From Medicago truncatula (Eukaryota; Streptophyta; Magnoliopsida; Fabales; Fabaceae): a stretch of 64,000 bases of DNA. A program made the position numbers and the translations under genes. The notes under the pieces are model-generated. The model was not told the origin of the DNA, did no database searches, and saw nothing but the letters and a program-made list of their open reading frames with translations. The stretch spans positions 52,244,091-52,308,090 of the forward strand of contig NC_053044.1 of the NCBI RefSeq assembly GCF_003473485.1. The letters are read 5' to 3'. Shown in pieces: positions 12,301 to 24,897 of the stretch (position 1 is the stretch's first letter; every line of letters begins with the position of its first letter).

Positions 12301-13593
12301 AGCAATTTAAAACTGCATTTATGTAGTTTGGTGGTGAAGTCAGTAAGTAGATGAGGGTTTGATCATGCATTTTCCTATATGAGCCCCCATTAGGCCATTA
12401 TTACTAATTTACTACTATTTATGTTGACTTCTCTCTTAAGCATTTAAAGATGCTTTTCTGGCAACTCTTAATAAGGAGTTCAGCCACACGTTTTTGAGAA
12501 ATGCTGGAGAAGTGGCCACAGCATGTACCTTCATTATACACAGTCAATGATAAAGGACACTCGGGAGTAATATTTTTATTACAAAACACCGACTGAAAAC
12601 TATGAAGATAGAGTTGAATCAGGCTGAACAATAATGCTCATCATGATAGGCAAATGAACTGCGTGGATATTAAGTACGGGGTATTGTAACATACTGTAAG
12701 TCTGTAACTTCAACATGACACACTCACTGGTGAAGGAATCAAAATTTAATTGAAATCAGGTTCATGGGACAAGGCATTAAATGCATTCCAACAAACACTT
12801 TTGTCAAGTTTGAACCAAGACGTTACGTCGGATTACCATGGCCGGAGATGGTTGAGATGGATGAAAAATGTGATTTCTAATGCAATAGAGTATTGCTGAT
12901 GGTAGTATAAGTAAGGACTCTAATGCTAAAATCAACATATAATTGAGATTGAGATGAAGTCTGCTATGAGAATAAAATAAAGTGTACTCGAAGAATTGGT
13001 GTTCCTGCGTACTTATTTTTATAACGATTATCAAAAGAGAAGTAGTCGAAAAATCTATTTGTACGATAGTAACTTGTTCTTAATACGGTGTGGGATAGAT
13101 GCAGCATAAAATGTGACAAGTCATTATAACTATTGTATGAGGATTGCTCTTTAGACACCTAGCAATTGCTCATAGACATCTAGAAAAACACCCCGAACTT
13201 AATGGTAGTTAACCACCAGTGGATGTATTTTCAGTAGTTTGAGGCGCATGTGAACAATTGCTAGGTGTCTAAATCTCAAGCCCTCCTTAGACACGGTTCG
13301 GCAACTTCACATTTTACTTGAACGAAACTTTCTTCACCTCGTAAATCACTTTGAATATACACGATAAAAAAAAACTCAATTTTTATGTCGTTGAGACAAA
13401 TTTTGCCATCCAAGAGTATACTTCCCAATCATGTATAAATGGCTGGTTAATAACTTAATATACATGCAACTGAACTGCATATTGGAGAGTGGAAAATCTA
13501 CAATCCAGCATATACATATATCCTAAGTAGCAGTTATAATAAAATGTTAGTTGAAGATCATTAGCAATTCAGCATGTTAATTGCAATCAAAAT
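12301..13593. other. intergenic stretch upstream of the peroxidase and downstream of DBR1
   Basis: Apart from the hairpin at 13150-13273, nothing recognisable is seen. The short frames do not resemble known proteins. Confidence 0.5.
13150..13273. repeat. short foldback element with a perfect 19-bp inverted repeat
   Basis: TTTAGACACCTAGCAATTG at 13150-13168 is exactly complementary to CAATTGCTAGGTGTCTAAA at 13255-13273. About 86 bp lies between the arms. It is probably a MITE. No clear target duplication was found. Confidence 0.75.
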
Positions 13594-16500
13594 TCAAGTC
13601 TCAGTTGGGAGCCCCTCATCATCGTCATCATCCACATCATCAATGGGAATGTCCTCGCTATTATTATCAGCAGGGCCTAGAAATGTACACAGAAATATTT
13701 AATTAACAAAAAAGGAGAAAAGATGCAAACAATATACTTACATACATACTAACATAACTTGTGCAATTACAACTGCCCACAAACTAAACCAAGTAACCCT
13801 GCTTAATCTGTTTTACATCAAATTTAAATCTAGTTGTGTAAAGTTGAATTATTCAGAGCAAAGTTAGATATCTGGTTTCTTCTCAATGTTTTGCTACAGG
13901 CAAAGCATGCCCTCTCCATTAGCATGATGTCCTAATTTTAGAAAAACCCATGGCATCCAGAAAGATGGGTAATTGAAAAGAAACCAGATATGCTCCCTAT
14001 GTATTATTCTCCAACCTTCTCATCTATCTCTTACATTTTATGCAAAAATGAATTGGCATCCTGCGTATGTCCAATACAAAGGGTAAGGTTTACCTCTTGG
14101 AATTAAAGAAGAATAAGGTGACACGTCCTTTCCTTCAGAATTTCTATCAAGAAGATATGGAAGTTCCAGAAGTCGCAAAAGATATTCTGTCTGGGGATTC
14201 CGAGGATTCACTGCAAAAGTTAAAACATCTTATAATTGCAACTTCAGACTAGCATTTTAAGCAATATAATAATTGCAACTTCAAACTATAGCATTTTAAG
14301 CAATATAAGACATGGCAATATGGCATGATGAAAATGTGGAAAATATCATTATAAGATAACTCGGTCTTCTTTTCTTTCTACATTCTAAAACTAACAAAAA
14401 AAAAAGTTAGAAAAATCAATTAGTGAAATGTATGAATGGGGAAAGACACAATAGTATTTTCTTTCATCATTGTAAACAAACATAACATAGTTTGTTTTTC
14501 AAAAAAATCTCTAAAAAATAATCGGTAAATTATTGAATACTATATTTTTTTAATAATCTGTAACAAACGAGCCCTCAATCAAACATATATCCAAGATAAG
14601 CGATGAAAAGACACAATAGTCAACACTACCTAATCATAGCCATCCGCAACATATATGCATGGTAGCAACACATTAGATAAGTAAGGGTATGATTAGTCAG
14701 CTAGAGCATGAAATTAGCCCAAACACTTCACGAGCATCCATAACCAGAGAGCAAGCTAAACAAATCTTAATGTAAACATTGGAATAGGAACAGAGACATA
14801 CCAGAAGAATCCCCGTTAACATCGGCTTGAGAAGGATCATAACATGGAACCGTTCTAACAAATTCAGGAGGTTTACAACCCCTCTCTTGTAGCTTGCTTT
14901 TAACCCATTTGCGACAATCTTCCATCTCAAAGTTTACACCTCTGTCAGAAAGTGGATACAGCTTTATTTTTTTATTCATTTTTTCTTGGTGGAGGAAAGA
15001 AGAAAAAACAAGACAACAAAAGACAATTATATTTGAGGGCACAAGTCTTAAATGATATTTAATCTTACACACCGAAAATCTGCAGCTTTGGGTGTCAAAG
15101 GGAATACATAGTTGAGATTCCGTGTTATTGCTAACCATTCTTCATCATACTGAATCTCATAAGGTCCTGGCTCTGATTCAATTTCAACAACCTAAAGGCA
15201 CAGATTATGCTATGATTGTAGTTACTAACATAAACAATTACCGCAGAAGATTACCTTTGCATAATGGTTGTAAACCTTTACCTGTAAGAAATCACGCCCG
15301 GGAAGACATTTATCAAGTGCTAGGAATTTTGTCACAGGACCTCCTTCCCCATGTTGAACAAGAGCAGCAAATCTACAGTGTAAGTGTGCCGAAAACCAGT
15401 ATTGTGGTTTCAATTTTTCTAGAAGTTGAGCAGCAGCTTTACTCCCAAGTCTTTTTTCCTCTATCTGGAAAAATTATCGTCGAGACAAATGAGAAATTTG
15501 TTGTTATAGAAAGACAATGTGCTATATGTTGGTCAAAGAATATATCTATATGACTGATCCAAAACAATTATCCATGCACTGGCTTCCCATTTATCTCTTA
15601 CAAATTTATATTTCTTACGAAAAAAAACCTGAGCTAGTATACTATACCTATTATGTTCTTAGTTTTTTAAATGCTGCCCAAAAAAAGTACCTAGGAAAAT
15701 GAATAACTTCAATGCATGGTATACATACTACATAATCATTAATAAAAGCTTACACTTTTATTTAAAATAGTCAACATTAAAAAATAAAAATAAAAACTAT
15801 TGTAAAGCATACCTCTTGCTGGAAGTAAGGCTTCCGGCGTACAAGCTGCTCCCAATCCCCATGATCAGTGATTCTCACTGGCCAATCGTGTGAGAGAAAA
15901 ATATCGATGGGTTCCTTAACTTGAATGAGTTTGCGAACGTCATATTCACGGACATGATACACAGACTTGATGGTATTATGATTATACGGAGGCCTCTCAA
16001 AGTGTCCTGCTCAAGTAAATAGCAAACATCATATTCTTATACCTTTTCCAATCAACACTCTCTTTTAACTTACAACTGCTAGGTACCAACATGAACCAAT
16101 GATTATAATTCTAACTCAAACAGAATTAATAAACTAACCTAATTTATAATCGTGATGCTTATAAATTCCAGAGAGTCCACCAATTCGTATATTCCCAAAC
16201 TTGACCACACCAGCAGCTCCCAAAAAGAAAATATTAGGTGCAGCCCATCCTCCATAGTACCTAAAATAAAACGAACGCAAAAATTCAACATTTAGGCCAT
16301 GTTTTAGAACAAAAGATAATAAGCTATAATACAAACTGCTTTTATATAAGCTATAAGTTGTTTTCATAAGCTAAGCTACAAAGTTTACCTATATATATAC
16401 AGGGGATACATAATTATTTTGAGTTGCCTTTTCCACTTCAAATTTTATCAATCATTTAAACTTATTTCATTTACAATTTTATCTCTTTAAATATATTATT

Positions 16501-17275
16501 TAACGTATTAATTATATCCCATTATAGGAACAACATCACCACAACAATAGGAACCGTATTGGACATTACTAAAAGAGCTTATCTTAATCGTATGTGATCA
16601 TAGTATTAGTATATACAGTTAGGCACAATAAATAAAAAATAAATAAATAAAGACAGGCGGGCACCTAACGCTAATAGAAATACATTGATTACATAAGCTC
16701 TCACACGCAAGCTATGCAAGTAGATTAACTGAAATAAGTCAATTTAGTCCGTCCCTAAGTCAAACTATTTTCATAGAAGCTATAAGTTGTTTTCATAAGT
16801 TATTCTAGAGAGCCAGTGAAAATAAGCTGAAAACAGATGTCATAAGCCATTTTCATAAGCTCTGTGAAAGAGTCTCACAAGTGTTTATGCTAGTAAATAA
16901 GCTTAAATAACTCAATCTAAAATAGGTCCATAATCATATAGTAACAGTTACAAAATGTGAAATATAGAAAAGAAATCAAATTCAACTCACTCACAGTTCC
17001 CATAGATAATTAGAAGCTTCATGATTGCCACCGATGAAGATAGTAGGATAAGGAGCAACCTCCAAGCCAGAATAGTATTTCCAGAAGGAATTCATAGAGA
17101 GGAATTTGTCTGGTACGTTGAGGCTTTTCAAATCATTCTTGTTCCTCACGGCCTGAAAATCGCCGCAACAGAGAAGAAGATCGATTTTGGTGTTATTAGT
17201 TTTCTCGAGGTGTTGAAGGGTTTTGTAGACATTGTCTAAATCGCCATGCATGCATCCTTCTATTGCTATCTTCAT
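13594..17275 (-). CDS. DBR1: RNA lariat debranching enzyme, eight exons
   Basis: Exons: 17275-16995, 16260-16139, 16006-15813, 15464-15282, 15191-15073, 14941-14802, 14210-14094, 13676-13594. They splice in frame to 412 residues, close to the about 418 recalled for Arabidopsis DBR1. The metallophosphoesterase motifs are all present: GCMHGDLD (7-14), CCGDFQ (36-41), GGNHE (82-86), LSHDWP (172-177) and SAHLH (224-228). DBR1 hydrolyses the 2'-5' branch bond of excised intron lariats in the nucleus, allowing intron turnover and the release of intron-encoded small RNAs. It is an essential plant gene. The C-terminus is an acidic [10 protein letters not shown] tail. Intron 1 (16261-16994) holds repeats of a ctataagttgttttcataag motif. 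Upstream, a nest of foldback transposons starts about 135-160 bp from the ATG, so the host-derived promoter is very short. Confidence 0.96.
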
Positions 17276-17410
17276 CTTTTCTCAGTTCGATCGAAAAGCC
17301 TCACGCTAGGGTTTGGATGGGTTTTATCGGAGCAATAGTCTCGACTCTCGAAGATTCCTCTGCGTTCTCGTTTCGTTTCTGAACGGTTTTTTTTAGGTGA
17401 ATTGTCGTTT

Positions 17411-19000
17411 TAGTCCTCTGCTATAATAAAATTTGAGCAAATAATCACTTTATAGTCCCTGATTCTGCAGCTCGCTGTTAGATAGGTCTCTGACTCAGGA
17501 TTAAATACAAATAAGTTCCTAACTCTGCACTTCCGTTGTCACTTTAGTCCCGGATGTTAAAAAAATATGTTAAGTGATTATGATGATGTGGCGCATATGA
17601 GGTGTCACAGAGACCAAAGTGAAAGTAGAAAATGGTCACTTTGGTCCCTGAACCAAAAATCAATATTCCCAAATTGAATATCAAATCCCTAAATCTTAAA
17701 TCCTTAAATATTATCTAATTATCTTTTTTTGCTCAAAATCAATCTTCCAAACACCAACCTACTGTTATGTTCCTGACTGTGCATACTTACTATCAGTTAG
17801 GTCCCTGACTATTAAGGATCTTTTTGGCTTGAAAGCTGATCTTGAGGCAATGATATGTTGGGCTAAGGTTTGGAGTTTTATATAGTAGTGTCATAGTGTT
17901 GTGGTTCTGTTACCTCTTTCTCCCTTTAGTATATTAATGGCATCAGGATTACATATATAGATAAATGAATTATGAAAAGTGTGTTTAATTATAATCTCTG
18001 TAAGTATTTTAAAGTTATAGCTTGATTTTTTATGTGTCTTTCAACAACAATATCAAATTTTTGGTGGAGAGATGTGAATAACTAATGCATAAATTCACTT
18101 GCTAAAATACACAGGCTTAAAGTTAATGACATTCAGATTTGTACAAGAAGGTGTTGATTCAATAGTATTAAATATCATATTCATGCTATTAAGTTACATT
18201 AAAGAACTTATGTTTTAGTTGCTTTAACTTCTCATGAAAGAAAAATTAAAGTGAGAAATTTGATAATAAACTTGGAAACATGAAAAGTACCTAGTAAGTA
18301 GAACAAATTTTGAGTTAGAAATTATGTTAAAAGAAATTCAATAGAAATGAATTATCATTTAAATATATCTTGAGCTCTTGATTATTGTATGCTCAGACCT
18401 ACGGGTAGATATATGAATTATCATGTGAATATAACAATAATCAAGAGTAATAGATGCTAATGGATTTGCTAATTCATTGTCAGGGACCTAACTGATAGTA
18501 AGTATGCACAGTTAGGGACCTAACAATAAATTGTGTTTAATGGAAGATTAATTTGAACAAAATAGAGAATTAGATGACATTTAGGGATTTGAGATTTAAG
18601 TATTTAGGAATTTGATATTCAATTTAGGAATATTGATTTTTGGTTCATGGATCAAAGTGACCATTTTCTACTTTCACTTTAGTCCTTCTGACACCTCATA
18701 TGCGCCACATCATCACTTAACAGATTTTTTTACGTCATGGACTAAAGTGATAACGGAAGTGCAGAGTCAGTGACCAAAATGACTATTTGCTCAATAAAAT
18801 TTGTTTATCATTTAAATCTAAATTTTTGGAATTTGCAAACAGGTTTAGAACAACATAAAAATCTTGCTTATTTTAATTTTAATTTTTTTAAATATGAGAT
18901 GAGATAAATTAAATATGATGTTCTAAACATGTTTATAAAAAAATTGTTCAAAAAATTTAGAGTTTAAGGTTTGTTAAACAAATTTTGTTTTATTAGGGAC
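17411..19000. mobile_element. older foldback element interrupted by a MULE
   Basis: A left arm (TTTTAGTCCTCTGCTATAAT and onward to 17434, continuing after the inner element at 18803 as GTTTATCATTTAAATCT) is inversely repeated near 18945-18998, which ends TTTTATTAGGGACTAAATC. The arms pair only if the element at 17435-18792 is removed, so that element inserted later. The outer limits are approximate. Confidence 0.6.
17435..18792. mobile_element. MULE-type foldback element with long arms and 9-10 bp target duplication
   Basis: The termini are GAGCAAATA and TATTTGCTC, and the inverted arms extend for roughly 350-400 bp on each side. AATAAAATTT flanks both ends (17425-17434 and 18793-18802). The left arm has an extra stretch of about 60 bp that partly repeats the CCTAACTCTGCA-type motif. 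The central about 650 bp has no coding capacity that I can see. The size, the long arms and the 9-10 bp duplication point to a non-autonomous Mutator-like element. Confidence 0.85.
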
Positions 19001-21687
19001 TAAATCTATGTACAAAAGTTTTTATAAGACTAAAAAAAACTATTAAAATTAGAAAAATATTAAAGAGTTTGTGAGGTTCTTAACCAATGTCCTTTGGACG
19101 CCGATTTACAAGACCCTTAAAATTAAATAAGGATTCAACTTAAAAAATTATCATTTTATAAGGACCAAACATATATTTAACTTTAAATTTAGTATGGATC
19201 TCATAATAAGAGGAATGACAATTTGACGTATGGTGGATTGATTAGTTTTAGAGATTCCCACGATGGTTTGGTACTTAAAGGTTTCGTTGCAAGCTTCAAC
19301 ATAACAATTCTCATTGTGTTGAGATGTGGGGTTTAATTCATGGGATGTGCATAGCTCACAATCTCCATCTTGCACATGTTATTTTTGAAATGGATTCTAC
19401 ATTTGTTGCGACCGCGGTTATTAATTGAACCACTTTTATTACCTACACTTGTTGCGACTGTGGTTCTCAAATTGGTTTGCTCTATAATTAGTGCATAGAA
19501 TAGAACACTTGTTAGCAATACCCTAAAAAATAAAGAAAGTATTGCAAAAAACTTTTTCTTTGATTTATAGGTTTACTCCATAAAAATAATTAGAGTTTAA
19601 CGGGAGTTGCACTCTTGGTGTAAAATAGTTTACTGTTACCTAAAGTTAGTCCACTGTATTTAGAGTATTTAGAGACTTAAAACAAATTTTATAGCAAAAC
19701 TTAAAAAAAAATAAAAAAAAAATACACACATATTAATATGGAGGAATACATAAAAGAAAATTATTATGAATAACAACAAAGTAGAAATAACGTCAAAACA
19801 CCATAGAGTAAACATCATAAGTAGATTGTCTGTTGCAGTGTTGTTGAATCTTTTCCTCCTTATTTATAACAAAATCATTTGAATGCAGTTATGCAAAATG
19901 TAATGAAAAAACATAAATGGCATCCTCAACAAGGATTCTCTAACATTAAAGCGAGAATGTTATTTGATTTTATTTTGGTCTCTCTCTCATCTCATCACTT
20001 ATTCGACTTTTTTTGTTGGATGGATGGTTCGTCTAACACATCCATCAATATGAGGGTCGATTAAGAGAGAGAGGAGGTTCATGATTTAATCCAAGAGATG
20101 GCGTTGTTTGGGGTTAAGTCTACACCGACCCTAAATTAACTTTGAGGAGCAAATAACCACTCAAAATATTAGGGCCAAGTTGATGAGATAATGGGGGAGA
20201 AACTCTGATCCTCCCCTAGTAGTCTCATACCAAAACCTAACTCACCATTTACCCATGAAATATACAAAACATTGGTGGCCTAGTACCTGACACTTTCCTA
20301 CTAGGTTTGACCTAAAGTTCACTAACAAGAACTTTTAAAAGAAAAATCACAATTGTTATTTTTTTATAAATGAGGTATTTTTTGTGCTAGCACTAATTAA
20401 TTTAAGAGAAATGTTAACGAGTGTCTCCGAGGTACTCTTTAAAAACTTTTAATAGTAAGTTTTTATGAAAAATTGTGTAATCAATGCATTGAAATTTGTA
20501 ACATTAGACTTTTTTAATGAATATTTTCTAAATTTAGGATCCTTAAAGAATGTCTTGGATGCACTAGTTAACAAGACCCTTTATTTAAATACAATCATAC
20601 AAGAATATCAAAATACATTAACGTCATTCAATTTTTTTTTTAACTAACTCACATTTTTTTTTACTATAGATGACTATGTTCAAGCGGTCGTTAGATATTA
20701 AATATAAATGTTTATTCTAATGAATATTTCAAACACAATTAATGTTTGAATTGTGATTCCGAGTTTTGTGAAGATTATACCTCTGCTGCCAAGATTTTTT
20801 TGCGTGTTAATCCTTCGATTTATAAAAAAAAAGTTCATAGTAATTTGGACTTCAGTCAAAAGATAAGTATCATCTAACTAAAAAAATTCTCTCAAAATCA
20901 AATTTAGATTCTTCCTAAAAATTGACAAGGTACTTGACACACCACATTGTAGATAACACCAAAAATCACATGAGAATATGTGCACTCCTGTTGTGGAATC
21001 AATTTAGAGTCACATGACGTGAAGGAACATACTACATCCTTTATTTTGTATGAAAAAGAAAAACACATAACATATGGGTTTAAATAACAAACAATTATTC
21101 AGTAGGAGTATAGTCACAGTGTAGGACAAATTTATTTTGAAGATCCTAACCACACATCACATGTTACTTCCAATGGAATGCATCTATTTAGCCACGTTTG
21201 AAAATGAGCTTAAAAAATTCTACTGAGAGTTCAATTTGCTTCCTACATTTTACATCAAGAGTAGCGTTATGAGCACTCCTTTTTAAATCCACTCTCTTAT
21301 TTAAAACTCAGACGAGTTCCACACTTTTTAAATCGATTCTTCCTAGCATTTCAATTCTTTACGTTAAACCTTTTATTAGTAACAGTGGACCACATTAGTG
21401 TTTTGTTTTTTTGACAAAAGTGGACCACGTTGGTTTTGTTATGGTTGTGTTTAGTCTCATATAGACACTATGAAACGACAATAGTTAACGAGAATTCATC
21501 CATGTTGCGTGTAATGGATTATGTGTCCAAATTTTCATTTTAAGGTAAAAGAATCAGCAATATTTTGTGTGGTTATGAATGTCACACGAGTCTTGCAACC
21601 ACACACAACACTCACCTGAAAGTATCTCTTCTAATTCTTCTTTCTTTACCTCGATCAGTTTCTAGTACTGCTTCTTGATTTCACTCT
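19001..21687. other. intergenic stretch upstream of TIC55
   Basis: Besides the LINE RNase H remnant at about 19230-19430, no gene is supported. Near 21390-21440 a GTGGACCAC motif recurs as two close direct repeats. The last about 200 bp before 21688 should contain the TIC55 promoter and leader. Confidence 0.45.
19230..19430 (+). pseudogene. LINE-type RNase H remnant
   Basis: Frame-shifted pieces read YGGLISFRDSHDG and then, in another frame, EMWGLIHGMCIAHNLHLAHV and IFEMDSTFVATAV. This is the order AE-LWG, then helix, then DS-hhV found in RNase H domains at the 3' end of plant LINEs. At least one frameshift and several missing residues show that it is dead. Its limits are approximate. Confidence 0.6.
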
Positions 21688-24209
21688 ATGGCGTTGGTAA
21701 ATCCATTTCTTCTCCCTACCAAAACTCATTTTGCTTTGCCAGTTTCACCTCCACCATCCAAACAAATACTCCTTTGGACTAGCCCATCTTCCAGTTTCAG
21801 TTTCAATCTCAACAAAGGCTTGTCATCAAGCAGAAGAAAGCATGCAGGGTATCTCCCCGCCACGGCAGATGTCAAAACTGCATCAACTTTACTTGATGTG
21901 GAAGAAGATCAGAAAGTTCTAGTGGGACCTTCCAGTGAGCAAGAACGCAGGGGTGAGAGAGAACTTGCAGCTTATGATTGGAAAGAGGAATGGTACCCTT
22001 TGTACCTCACTAAGAATGTACCAGATGATGCACCGTTGGGTCTCACAGTATTTGACAAGAACCTTGTTTTGTTTAAAGATGGCAATGATCAGTTTCAATG
22101 CTATGAAGATCGGTGTCCTCACAGGTTGGTTTTAATTTATCTCGCTTCTAATTATTCTTATGATTGATTTTGCTTTCAACTTCTTTATGTGATCACATCC
22201 CATATGTAAGAATTCATAATTGATTTAACCAAAGTTGCATGCTATGTGATTAAATGAAAATAACATGATTATTGATGCAGATACAGCTCTTCTCAGTTAA
22301 TACAGATTTTGTAGCTGTATACTGTGTATATACTTGGTGCTCCTAATGTTCGGGTTTATTTTTCTCTACCATGATGTGAAATCAAACTCAAGGATCAGAA
22401 ACTAATCCAATGTGTTTGTCTGATAATGAGATCTATATTACTCTATTTAGGAATAAGATATTGGTATTAATAATGTTAGTGGATTGTTATGTTAGTTATT
22501 AATTATCTCTCTGTAATACCATATTTACAATACTGCTACTGCTGAGAAGAGGCTAGGGTATATTTAAACATTTGAGTATCACTGAAATTTATCAAAACAA
22601 ATTTGATTCATTTAATATTTGTATCTTTCCTAGGACAGTCACTAAGTTCACCTAATGAATAATGATAGTATGTACCAATTTCAATTACTTACGAATTCCC
22701 CTGTGCTAGTTGTTTTCATAGGTGATAATGAACATTAATAAATATTCTCACGTTAACCGGCTAATTTTTTCAAAATTAAATCAAACCATCTACATTTGAT
22801 TGGCAAGTAAGTATAAGAAATTATGATTTTTTATTCCTTTCACAATGCTGGACTGGATCTTATATTTTATATGATTCAGGTTAGCAAAACTATCTGAAGG
22901 CCAGTTGATTGATGGAAGGCTTGAATGCCTGTATCATGGATGGCAATTCGAAGGCGAAGGGAAATGTGTGAAGATACCTCAGGTAGGCTACTGACTTTAG
23001 AGTTCTACTCACCTATATCATGAATGTCCTTATATGGTTTGAGGCTAACAAGTAACAAGTAATAATAACTGTTTTCTCTGTTTTCAACAGCTTCCAGCTG
23101 ATGCAAAAATTCCCAGGTCAGCCTGTGTTAAAACATATGAGGTGAGGGATTCTCAAGGTGTTATTTGGGTATGGATGTCACCAAAGGTACCTCCAAATGT
23201 CAGCAAAATACCTTGGTTTGAGAACTTTGCAAGGCCAGGGTTTCAAGATGTTTCAACAACTCATGAACTCCCATATGATCATTCTATTCTACTGGAAAAC
23301 TTGATGGATCCTGCTCATATTCCAATCTCGCACGATAGAACAGATTGGACTGCAAAGAGAGAAGATGCACAACCGCTACTTTTTGAGGTGACAGAACGAA
23401 CTGATAGAGGGTTTGCAGGTTGGTGGGGACGAGAGAAAGACGGCACTAAGCCTAACTTCTTACGGTTTGAGGCTCCTTGTGTTCTACAAAATAACAGGGA
23501 AATTGTAGATAAAAATGGTGAAATAAACTACTTCAGTGGTCTGTTCCTTTGTAGGCCAACTGGACAAGGGAAATCCATGCTGATAGTGAGGTTTGGAGGA
23601 ACAAAAAGATCTCCAATAGTAAAACTGTTTCCTCAATGGTACTTCCATCAGAATGCAAGCAAGGTTTTTGAACAAGACATGGGATTCTTATCATCACAAA
23701 ATGAAATTCTTTTGAAAGAGAAGGTTCCGACAAAGGAACTATACCTGAATTTAAAATCATCAGACACATGGGTTGCTGAATACCGTAAGTGGATGGATAA
23801 AGTGGGACACGGGATGCCATATCATTTTGGTCACAACACTATTTCCCTGCCCAAAGAGCCGGCTGTGATTGAACATGCGCCTGCTGGACTCATTGCAGGA
23901 CTATCAGCTTCTTCACCTGCAAAGGGGGGCATTGGAACAATGCATGCTCCAAATTTAGCAAATAGATATTTTAGGCATGTAATACATTGCAAAGGATGTA
24001 GAACCGCCGTCAAAGCTTTTCAAACTTGGAAAAATGCCCTTTCGGCTGTGGTCGTTGCATTAGCTGCATTAGCAATTCTGGTTACTGGGAGACAATGGAA
24101 AGCCATCCTGTTGGCATCTGCAGCCCTGTGCTCTGTTGGAGTATATGCTTGTTCAACAGCTGTTGCATTGAATACAACAAATTTTATTAGGACACATAGG
24201 AGATTGTGA
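21688..24209 (+). CDS. TIC55: chloroplast inner-envelope Rieske oxygenase TIC55, three exons
   Basis: Exons 21688-22124, 22880-22982 and 23091-24209 join in frame to 552 residues. The N-terminal about 60 residues are Ser-rich and basic, as in a chloroplast transit peptide. The Rieske [2Fe-2S] ligands are CPH at 143-145 and CLYH at 162-165. The mononuclear iron site is [12 protein letters not shown], with N250, D253, H256 and H261. A redox CxxC (CKGC) lies at about 480-483, followed by two hydrophobic membrane segments (about 497-511 and 518-540) and the ending [11 protein letters not shown]55 is an inner-envelope member of the PAO/PTC52/CAO oxygenase family. It was first linked to protein import and later shown to hydroxylate phyllobilins during chlorophyll breakdown. 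The phrase [20 protein letters not shown] and the ending match TIC55 rather than PTC52, as I recall them. The ATG at 21688 is the only one giving a transit peptide. Confidence 0.93.
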
Positions 24210-24897
24210 GCAACAAGTTGTAAAAAATCTCCCTTTTCAATATTACCCTTACAGCTTGTATAATGGTTTTTTATGACATCTAGTGTTGTCTCCATCTATG
24301 TAATTTAAGCCAAACAAGTAATAGAAGAAGAAAAAGTTTCTCAACAATGTGTTCAGGTGAAGAGTCACCGTCTGCTAGAAAAGCATACTGTCTATTATTT
24401 TATGTCCTTTTCAAAAACAAAACAAAATCTGTAGTAGTTTACTATACTTTATCCACAAAGAGGTCGAGAAGAAATTATATAATGATCATGCTTGAAAGAA
24501 AAAAGAAAGAAAACAATCAGTCCACAGAATTACATTGTATGTAAATCAGTACGAATTTTTTAACTAAACCTCAACTGGACGGTCTCGTTCATATATTGCG
24601 TTCTAATAAACTTGGCATTTACATAATTACATGTTTGAAACTGAAACCTGCATCAGTGGTTTCAACTTTCAAGAATACTGTGTTTCATTTGATAAAACAA
24701 ATACACTTGTACATGGTATACAGAGAGAAAAATACAATAACATAATCAGCGTTTGCTGAAAAAACAAATAGACAGTATTGTTCAATATACAAGTAGTCTG
24801 CAGTTAAAGTGACTGCTGCTGCAAAATGAGGTATAATACAACTTCAATCCTTTCAACTTAAAACCTATGTCCACCATTTCAGCAGTATTTTTTTCCA
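24210..24897. other. 3' flanks of two convergent genes
   Basis: These are the trailing regions of TIC55 (+) and of the DnaJ-type zinc-finger gene (-). No separate gene is seen. Confidence 0.5.

Noticed and set aside
21688-24209. PTC52 or pheophorbide a oxygenase as the identity of the Rieske gene
   Set aside because: The N-terminal [18 protein letters not shown] phrase, the FIRTHRRL ending and the neighbours fit TIC55. The corresponding PTC52 phrases differ as I recall them.
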